From Prevotella sp. (lineage in GTDB: Bacteria; Bacteroidota; Bacteroidia; Bacteroidales; Bacteroidaceae), in the NCBI GenBank assembly GCA_017428055.1, contig JAFRRN010000082.1, forward strand, positions 1 through 36,276: a stretch of DNA of 36,276 nt, read 5' to 3'. Below are positions 25,501-34,100 of this stretch, in pieces. The position numbers and the translations under genes are program-made. The notes under the pieces are model-generated. The model ran no database searches, was not told the origin of the DNA, and saw only the letters and a program-made list of their open reading frames with translations. Each line of letters opens with the position of its first letter. Within the stretch, counting starts at the first letter, position 1.

Positions 25501-28084
25501 AGTCAATGGTCTAAACCAGTCAACTTTGACCAAGATTTATGGTCAGGCATTCCAAAACACGGGTCTGACCACCGTTGCCCTGCCTAACACCATTACGAAG
25601 ATAGATGGCAGCGTCTTCTCCGATTGTGCCAATCTGACGAGCGTCAACGTGCCTACAGGCATCGACTATGTACCTAACGACTTCTGCTACAACTGTCCGA
25701 ATCTGACCACCGTCACGATGCACAACGGTATTCGCACCATCAAATACCGTGCTTTCTGCGACTGCGTGAAGCTACCGTCCATCGTGCTGAACAATCAAAT
25801 AACGCGCATCGAGTACGATGCTTTTTGGAATTGTAAGGAACTGGTGATCACCAAGCTGCCCACCGCTCTGACCTACATCGGCGGCTCGGCATTCCGTGAG
25901 ACACCATCCATTACCGCCTCACTCACCATTCCTACGGGAGTGACCGAGATTGCTGGCGATGCCTTCAATGGTAGCGGTCTCAGCGGAGTTGTATTACCAG
26001 ATGGTCTTACCACGATAGGTAACAGTGTTTTTGTCAATTGCACATCATTAAAGAGTGCAAAATTGCCGAAAAATATCACGCGCATACCTAATTACACGTT
26101 CCAGCATTGTAAGTCATTGGAGAACATCGACATTCCCGAAAGCTTGAGGGAGGTGGGCTATGCAGCTTTCGACGATAGCGGACTGACAGAAATTGAATTG
26201 CCCGACTCCTTGGAGAAGATAGAAAGATATGCTTTCTCCAATACCCAGATACAGACTTTCCGTGTACCCGATGGCATTAGTAAAACGAGCATCGGTGCCT
26301 ACGCCTTAGAAAACTGCAAGCATTTGAAAAAGGCATATATGGGGCGTAATGAGCCTGGTTCTGACATCTCGGAATTTACCTGTCTCAATGGCTGTGACTC
26401 ACTTGAGTTGCTGCGCATCTACTTCGGCCAGCCGCCCAAGTGCAACACATACTATATGGGCTATCGCACGAACTGTGTACTTGAGGTACCAGAAGACCAA
26501 GTTGACCTTTACAAGGCTGCCAATGGGTGGAAGGACTTCAAGGAGATTCGTGGCTTCTTCATGGGCGATGTCCTCGATGACTTGGATTATGCCGTATTGT
26601 GTAAACTCTACCGTGACGACAACGGAAAGAATTGGAAGAAGCCCTGGGATATGAGCAACAACCACCATGCCAGCGGTAAGTGGCCAGGCGTTGTTACTGC
26701 CAAGATAGGTGGTGCCAACTCATTGACCTATGCCATCACAGATATTGACCTCTCAGCACAAGGGTTGAAGGGTCTGCTACCCGACTCGCTGTTCATGTTG
26801 AAACATTTGAAAACACTCAAACTCAATGACAACCAACTCACTGGTGACATCGGCAAGATGCGCGCAAACAAGGCCGTTGCCCTTGCGGAAGTCAACCTTT
26901 GCGGCAACCAGCTCACTGGCGACATCTATCCTTTCGCTTCACAACTGCCCGCCTTGAAGAAGCTCGACGTGAGCTTCAACCGCTTGACAGACATCTCTCA
27001 ACCGCTTGACAAGGGTATCAGCTTTACCTATAGCTATCAGTTCTTCGACCATACCACCAATGAGCTTGTTGTCCCTAATGGTGCACCCATCACAGATATT
27101 ACCGTCGGTGTGCCTTTCGGCCTGCAGCCCAACCGCCTTGCCACCTATCGTCATAGCAACCAAGACTATGGATATAGCAGCAACGATTTGGCTCGTTTCT
27201 ATCACCAAAACGATTACTGGACACCGTGGCCCAATGTATGGGAGTTCTATAAGACCAATGACAAATGGAATCTCTACGAGGGTAACAGCTATGTGTTGAG
27301 GGCAGCCAAGGGTAAGGCAGAGGCATACGCTCTCGGTGGAAACCGCCAGACCATCTTGTTACGCCTTACTTGGACTGACGGCGATGTCAATGCCGACCAG
27401 ACGGTTGACGTCACTGACCTGCAAAGCGTCATCTACTATGCACTGAACAATGCGAAGCCCAATGGTACCATGTTCAACTACACCACCGCCGATGCCAATA
27501 GCGACAACCAGATTAACGTCAGCGACATTGTCGGTAGCGTTGGCTATATTCTAGGATATGTGAAACCTTCTGGCTCGCCCGCGCATATATATAATAAGGT
27601 AATAGAACGTGGCGACAACCTGCTATCGGTGAATGGTACTACTGTCACGCTCGCCAATACTGATAATGTGGCAGCCTTGCAACTTACCGTCAATGGATGC
27701 ACAGCCCGACAAATCCGTGTCAACGAAGCCTTACGTGCAAGATTCAGCGTTTCCATGCGCGATGTGGAAGATGGTGTGCGTATCGTCATTTATTCACCTG
27801 CTGGCAACATTCTTGCAGCTGGTGAACATGAACTGCTGATGAGCCTACCTGCGGGCGCTACCGTCTCTGAAGTGTACCTAAGCGACATTGACGCCTGTCG
27901 TCTCGGTGTAAGGATTGTGGGTGATGCTACTGCTATCGATAATCTGTCATTCGACAAGTCTCAGTTAGACACATTACCCATCTACGATCTCAGTGGTCGT
28001 CGTCTCGGGTCGTGGCAAACATTGCCTTCTGGCATCTACATTATCCATGTGAATGGCAAGCAATATAAGGTTAGTAAGAAGTAA
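22526..28084 (+). CDS. BspA-like LRR_5 surface protein with dockerin module
   Basis: This 1852-residue secreted protein has a signal peptide (ending near ATARADE, residue 28). Residues about 60-1340 are BspA-type LRR_5 repeats of about 23 residues (for example IPSGVTRIEECTFWHCEKL, GITFIGNSAFSECYAL). Residues about 1351-1500 contain a capping segment (LDYAVLCKLYRDDNGKNW) and canonical LRRs (LKTLKLNDNQLTGDI). A dockerin module at about 1618-1680 has two calcium loops, DVNADQTVDVTDL and DANSDNQINVSDI. The C-terminal tail (about 1820-1852: IYDLSGRRLG, GIYIIHVNGKQYKV) is of type IX secretion type. BspA-like proteins mediate adhesion to host or other surfaces; the dockerin suggests anchoring to a cohesin partner. 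The next gene, 44 bases on, begins with a cohesin-like domain. The two are probably cotranscribed. Confidence 0.92.
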   Translation: MDKTSFFSMTKGMIALAAWLALPATARADEVVVADNNGNQLTYSYTSANGPATFKGVKAYAADEAKAGHIVIADAVADANGNSHEVKYISGSVSNRNNLVSIVFGKNIIATGGEDGSQGDAFYNCDRLTSVTLNAKLQILGRYTFQSCDNLESINLGEASSLTTVKIKAFENAEHLQQLTIPISVTTIEEGAFSHIDSLRTITFATGSKLTTLGDGAFRDNTKLESINIEACTSLTNFPSYWLYNCPGITSLTIPASVETFGSGMFSYTDNIETITFLATSIPNSFYSGRNKLTTINIGAGVKNIGQYAFSEDTSVKSLNIPSGVSDLVIGNYAFRNIDALEKLNLPKGIASIGTNAFQSIDSLQIVTFATGSKLTTMGDGAFRDNTKLERINIEACTSLTNFPSYWLYNCPGITSLTIPATVETFGNGMFSYTDNIETITFLAPTIPNSFYSGRSSLKTVNIGPGVKGIGNYAFQNSYGMTQLNINPGVSGLTIGNSAFNNCDCIKSITLPVGVVSLGQGAFNNIDSLRTFTFAENSPITEISRDCFGSNMSLERIKFPDAVTTIGIGVFYNDPNLKEIEFGTGLTTIVDDWGIFYNCPLQKIVLPGVNYPFKRDYNFPADIILYVHPDLVDEYRSNNFTKNYRIMAIGSTTDYVVTTTAGGQLQSKMAEDLAQYTQSLTINGPINGTDIDYLHSSFPNLQTLNMTNARIVAGGDKYHQWDVAQNGNATINQWYGPWETENNVVGYAMFYNMPSLQSLSLPKGTTKIGDYALAQDKRTNLRLTSVSVPSGVKDIGHHAFYYTGITEVTIPSGVTRIEECTFWHCEKLQKATLPNGITFIGNSAFSECYALETVNMPSIVESIGDYAFYNNKVRKSPLVIPATCKSIGSYAFRYNYMLPSITFNEGLQTIGYCAFSQCNAATVNSLPSTITSIDEWAFEYCEAITQFTVPVNIKDIPTGITYHCGNLTSVTLPTGITSIGNRAFHECPKLTKVNGLNQSTLTKIYGQAFQNTGLTTVALPNTITKIDGSVFSDCANLTSVNVPTGIDYVPNDFCYNCPNLTTVTMHNGIRTIKYRAFCDCVKLPSIVLNNQITRIEYDAFWNCKELVITKLPTALTYIGGSAFRETPSITASLTIPTGVTEIAGDAFNGSGLSGVVLPDGLTTIGNSVFVNCTSLKSAKLPKNITRIPNYTFQHCKSLENIDIPESLREVGYAAFDDSGLTEIELPDSLEKIERYAFSNTQIQTFRVPDGISKTSIGAYALENCKHLKKAYMGRNEPGSDISEFTCLNGCDSLELLRIYFGQPPKCNTYYMGYRTNCVLEVPEDQVDLYKAANGWKDFKEIRGFFMGDVLDDLDYAVLCKLYRDDNGKNWKKPWDMSNNHHASGKWPGVVTAKIGGANSLTYAITDIDLSAQGLKGLLPDSLFMLKHLKTLKLNDNQLTGDIGKMRANKAVALAEVNLCGNQLTGDIYPFASQLPALKKLDVSFNRLTDISQPLDKGISFTYSYQFFDHTTNELVVPNGAPITDITVGVPFGLQPNRLATYRHSNQDYGYSSNDLARFYHQNDYWTPWPNVWEFYKTNDKWNLYEGNSYVLRAAKGKAEAYALGGNRQTILLRLTWTDGDVNADQTVDVTDLQSVIYYALNNAKPNGTMFNYTTADANSDNQINVSDIVGSVGYILGYVKPSGSPAHIYNKVIERGDNLLSVNGTTVTLANTDNVAALQLTVNGCTARQIRVNEALRARFSVSMRDVEDGVRIVIYSPAGNILAAGEHELLMSLPAGATVSEVYLSDIDACRLGVRIVGDATAIDNLSFDKSQLDTLPIYDLSGRRLGSWQTLPSGIYIIHVNGKQYKVSKK
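23111..23852 (+). repeat. Recent internal duplication, 495-bp period, in the BspA-like gene
   Basis: Copy 1 at 23111-23357 and copy 2 at 23606-23852 are nearly identical at the DNA level (long runs such as TTCCCATCTTATTGGTTG in both). The offset is 495 bases or 165 residues, so the frame is kept. The intervening repeats are much more diverged. Confidence 0.88.
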
Positions 28085-28128
28085 GGAGTAAGTATATAAG
28101 GAATAAGTAAATAAAGAGGAACCAAGAT

Positions 28129-31100
28129 ATGAAACATCTACGATTTCAACTATTTGCAGTACTGCTCTGTCTATTGTGCAGTAACAGTTATGCCGCCAAC
28201 GTGCTGCGCATCGATTCCGTGCGCTATCCCGCTGGTAAGACTGTCAGCCTACCCATCGTGCTACAGAACAGCAGCGACATCACGGGCGTCCAGTTTGACA
28301 TCTCCGTGCCGTACGAGTTGGAGACCGACGCTGGGGGCAATGTCATCGTGCAGTTGTCGAAGACACGCGCCGCATCGCACGTCTACACCACGAAAAGCCT
28401 TGGAACGGAGAGTCGCAACGCCGATACGCATGGCGGCGTGTCCACCTATTATAAGTATCGCATCATCGTCTATAGCGACCAAAATGCGCTGTTGCTCGGC
28501 AATGCGGGAACGCTGCTCACCGTCAATCTCACTACGTCAGTTGAGTTGAGGAACGGTGCCGTGTTGCCCATCTACCTGCTTGACAACAGCGTGACGCTCT
28601 CCAACCGCGAGAAAGAGAACGTGTTGACCGGCAAGATGAACGGTGCCATCACCATCGAGGAGATTCCCCGCCCCGACCTCATGCCGGCCAATGTCACCTT
28701 CGATGGCACCAGCGTTGCTCCTGGTGGTAAGTTGAAAGTGTCTTGGGTTGTGAAGAACGTCGGGCAGGTGGCCACCGACGGTGGCTGGAGCGAGCAAGTC
28801 TCTCTGGTTACCGTTTCGGGCAACTTGGTGAAGACCATCGCCACCACCTATTATGACCAGAGACTTTCGGCTGGCTCACAGGTGAGCCGCACGGCAGAAA
28901 TCATGCTGCCTACCCTGCTTGGTCTCGATGGTGCCTGTAAGGTGCAGGTGACCGTCGTTCCCACCGAGAAGACGGGCGAGCATATCTCTCTGCGTGACAA
29001 CAACACGGCGCAAAGCAGCAAGAATACCGGCGTGGGCAAAGTGCTCACCTTGGAGTTGTCGCAACTGCGTGTGGTCGAAGGCTCCAGCCGGCGCATCACC
29101 GCCAAGTTGAGCCGCTCTGGCCGATGGAACAATGTACGCACCTTTACGGTCAGCGGCACACCTACTGATACGCGCCTTGACCTTCCCGCCACGATTAGCA
29201 TTCCCATGAACCAGTCGGGTACGGTCTTTTATGTCAACGTGGGCAACAATGATAAAGTGGATAAGGACTCCGTCGTGACCCTTTCCATTACGGGTGACAA
29301 TTACGGGGCTGCTACGGCGCAAATCGTCATCGAAGATGATGAGTTCCCCGAACTGACGGTCAAGAGTTCGAAGTCGGTTATCACGGAGGGTGAAACATTC
29401 GACCTCACCATCACCACGCCGCGTACCTCTTCTGAACCCATCAACGTAAGCATCACCAGTGAGAACAACAAACGTTTCAAGTTCCCCTCGCAAGTCGCTA
29501 TCCCTGCTGGCAAGAAATCAGTGACGGTGACGGTGCAGACCGTCGATGACGAGCTGCCCAATTTGGAGGAATCCAATAAGTTCACCGTTTCCGCGGCCAA
29601 GTTCAACCGTGGCGAGGCTATCGTCTTGTTGCAAGACAATGACATGCCTGTGCTTTCACTGACACTCACACCTGACAAGGTGGGAGAGAATGCCGGCCCT
29701 ACGGCGGTGTCTGCCGTGCTGACCCGCACGGGCAAGGTGGATAACAAGGTGACCATCAAGCTCAGTGACAACGCCAACGGTGGACTCTATTACGGCAATA
29801 AGACATTGGAGATGGCTGCCGGGGTAGAAACCATATATTTCAATCTGGGACCTGTGGATAATGCCATTGTTGATGGCGACCGTACTTATACCGTTACGGC
29901 GGGTATCTGGGTGTCGTCGTGTAACTGTGCCTCCTCGGGCGAGGCGGCTGGCAATGTCTCGGCAACGCTCACTGTCCTCGACAACGACGGTGCCGCACTT
30001 GCCATCAGCTCACAGGCAAGCACCGTGAAGGAGGGTGGACAGACCAAGCTCACCATCAAGCGCAACACCACGGGGAACAGCCAACCGCTCACCGTCTCTA
30101 TCAGTGCCAATGACGAGACAGACCTGACTTTCCCGAAGACAGTGACCATCCCCGCAGGGCAGCAGTCGGTGGATATAGACATCGTGTCGAGGAAGAACAA
30201 CGTCAGTGGCGACTCTCGCACCATCGTCTTCACTGTCAGCAGCAGTGGGTACAGTTCGGCAACGTGCTTCCTGCTCATCACAGACCAGACGTTGCCCGAT
30301 GCCCGTATTGCAGAATTGACATCAGATGTCACGGAAGCAATGGTAGGCAGCACGGTTCTGCTCAAAATTAAGGTGGTGAACGAGGGTGTGTCTTCTTTAC
30401 CCGTCAAGACACCTGTTGCCATTTATCGAGATGAAACGCTTGTGACAACCATCTATACACAAACCGAGATACCTGTTGATGGTTTTGAGACATTGGAATA
30501 TCGCACACTATTACCCGACAAGATAGGCCAGACTCTCTATCATGTCGTAGTCAACGAAAAGCAAGCTGTCAATGAATTGGTGTTCACCAACAACACCTCT
30601 GCCGGGCTGGCCATCACGAGTACATCGCCCTTTACCGCTACTGTGCAGACTGACAGACCTTATTATCGACAAGGCGATAAAGTCATCATCACGGGCCAAC
30701 TCATTGGAGAACAGGCAACAAACACAACCATCAATGTCTACATTATCAATGATGGTGTGCGCGAGGTTAAGTCTGTATGGGCAAACAGCCAGGGGAAGTT
30801 CAGTCTCGAATGGCCTCTCTACGACCTCCAATCAGGACACTTCTCTGTTGGTGCTTGCTACAAGGGAGATGACACCAACGAGGAGATGGCCGGCTTCGAT
30901 GTCTATGGACTGAAACGTGCCAGCAAGGATTATATCACTTGCGATGTCACTTGCGGCGAAACTTACAACGGCATCGTCAAACTCGTGAATGCGGGGACGC
31001 TCCCATTGACGGGTGTCAAGACAGAGATTGTCGGTGCACCCGAGGGCTGCGATGCCAAATTCAATATCCAGCCGAACATTGCAGGAGGTGAGTCGGCCAG

Positions 31101-34100
31101 TCTTTCTTATTCGCTTACAGGCTCCATTCCCACCGAGGGTAACAATTGGGACATGCTGAAAGTGCGTGTCACTTCTAATGAGGGAGCTTTCCTTGAGGTG
31201 CCACTCCATTACTATGCCCGTTTGGCGAAGGGTAATCTCGTGGTGGAAAACCAGAACTTGGTGACCACCATGAACAAGGACAATGGCCGTGACTATAGTT
31301 TCATCGTGACCAACACAGGTAGGGGCAACACGGGCAAGATTAGCCTCTCCCTGCCAGACTTCATGACACCCTTGACGGGTGCCACCATGACTGGCTTGAA
31401 CCAGAATGATACGGCGACCATCGTGCTGCGCATGATGCCAACAGCCAACATGCAACTCAATGTGCCAATCACAGGCATGTTAGGTATCAATTGTGAGAAC
31501 GGTAATGGTACATTTATCAACTTCACCATTACACCAGTCTCCGATGCCAAGGGAACACTCGTCATTGATGTATGTGATGAATACACCTATTATACAGAGG
31601 AGAAACCTCATGTGAAGAATGCGGAAATCGTACTTCGCAATCCTATTACGGGTGGATTGGTAGCAGAAGGGGTGAGTGATGAGAATGGTCTCTTTACCAT
31701 AGAATTGCCTGAAGGATATTATCAAGTAAACGTCACCGCCGATAAGCATGATGCCTACAAGAACAATGTCCTTGTTGACCCAGGATCGACGACGACGAAA
31801 GTCATCAACTTGAGTTACCAAGCCATAACTGTCACATGGGATGTGGAAGAGACAGAAGTTGAAGATGTGTATAATATTGTCACCACCGTACAGTATGAGA
31901 CAAATGTTCCCATGCCTGTTGTCGAGACCATTGTACCCGAAAGGGTGGAAGTCAAAGACCTTGGAGAGGGAGAGAGCGTCATCTTCTATGCCGTGTTGAC
32001 CAATAAGGGACTCATTGCTGCGCAAAACACCAGTTTCACCATGCCAGAGGAAGAGGGTGGATACAGGTGGGAGCCATTAGTGGAAAACGTTGGTTTTACT
32101 TTGGCTCCCCAACAGAGTTATACCATCCCTGTTAAGGTCACTCGCATCGTTTCCGCCAATAATATCAAGCGCAAGGCATCTGGAACAGGCAATGGCTGTA
32201 CTCTTGCCACATATACATATTATGAAGCCCAGTGCGGAAATGACTGGAAAATCCATGATTACAAAAAAGACATCCCATATTTGGATTGCGGGCCAGAGGT
32301 GTTGGAGACCATCCTTGAAACGACTGGCGGTGGGCTGCGCGGTCCCAATGGATGGGGAGGAAATGGCTCGTACAGTTCTAATTCAAGTGGAGGTGCCGTT
32401 TCCACAGACGACAGTTGTAATCCATGCCTGAGCAACATTCATAACTTGGTTATGGACATCATAGACTGTCCTATGGGATTCATTCCCGGACTTGGAGATG
32501 CGTGGGCTTATTTAAGGACAGCTTATTGCTATAGTCAGGCAAGCACAGCGGCTGACCATTTCTGGTGTACCGTAGGTGCCGCAAACACAGTAGCAAGTAA
32601 CTTTGAAGTTACAAAACCCTTTACAGGATTCATAGGCTGTGGGTTAGCCGTCATCGATATTGCAAGGGGTTGCGGTGCGCCTGATGCCCCGAAAGCCCCT
32701 GCCACATTCCCCGATGGCAGGAAACGCGGAGAAACTCATGCTCCTGTATATCATGAGCCTGCATGGGTAACGGAGTATAGGACGAAAGTATTACCAGCGA
32801 AGGATTACCTAAATGCTATCCAAAACTATTATGATGAGTTGTTTGGTGACAAAGTTTGGTGTGAATTGAGTACTGTCGAGGAAATGCGGGACATCCTTAG
32901 TGCATTAGAGTTAAACAAGGACAAAGGGACCATCCAGGCAGATGCCTTGCGCGTCTATAAGCCTATGGACATAACGGATGAGCAGTTCAACACCTTTATT
33001 GAGCGTGTCAACAACACAATAGCAGGAAAGACATCCGGGAACGTGATACATCAAGATGTACTTGAACAACAGATAAGTGTCATGGAGGGGGCTGACAAAA
33101 GGGCAAAAGCTGCCGGGTATGAGAATGTTGGGCAACTGATTGATAAGGAGTTTAATAAACTGCAAGACCACCTCAAGAACGATGGAAACTCTGTTTGTGC
33201 CACTATTTCATTGCAGATAGAGCAGACCATGACGATGACACGCCAAGCCTTCCGTGGCACACTCAGTATCACCAATGGCAACGGAAGTGGTGCCATGCGT
33301 GACATCAAACTGAAGTTGAACGTGACCAATAGGCAGACAGGACTCGTCGCCACCGCCAAGGAGTTTGAGATGCACATGGAGAAACTGAAGATGTTTGAGG
33401 GCAACCTTGACATGGAGAGCGGTTGGTATCTCGGCGCAGACAGCACGGGAACGGCAACCATCTTGTTCATCCCATCGAAGTATGCGGCTCCAACAGAGCC
33501 TGTGGATTACTCGTTTGGCGGTACGTTGAGCTACATCGATCCATACACGGGCCTTGAGGTAACTCGCGAACTCTATCCCGTGACATTGACCGTGAAGCCT
33601 TCGCCAGAGCTTGACTTGACCTATTTCATGCAGCGTGACATCTATGGCGACGATGCCTTGACGGAAGCCGTGGAGCCAATGGTGCCAGGTGAGTTTGCCG
33701 TGATCCTGAATAACAAGGGTTATGGCGATGCCACCAATGTGCGCATGGTGACGCAGCAACCCAAGATTATCGAGAATGAGAAAGGACTTTACATTGACTT
33801 CGAGTTCCTCTCATCGCAGCTCAATGGCCAAGAGAAGACCCTCGCTATGGGCGAGAGCATTCCCACGGAGTTTGGCACCATCCCCGCCCACTCACAGGCA
33901 TACGCCCAGTGGTGGTTGCAATCTACGTTGCTCGGTCATTTCGTTGACTACAACATTGAGGCAACACACGTCACCAGTTATGGTAATGAAAACCTCTCGC
34001 TGCTCGACCAAGTGACGATTCATGAGTTGATTCATGGCTTCACACCTACTGAAAAGGGTGGTCGTGCGTTCCTCGTGAACGACATCCCTGACGGTGATGA

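Noticed and set aside
34015-34050. HELIH, matching the HExxH zinc-protease motif, in the giant secreted protein
   Set aside because: It sits in a beta-module region without a downstream third ligand or a protease-like context, so I regard the match as chance.
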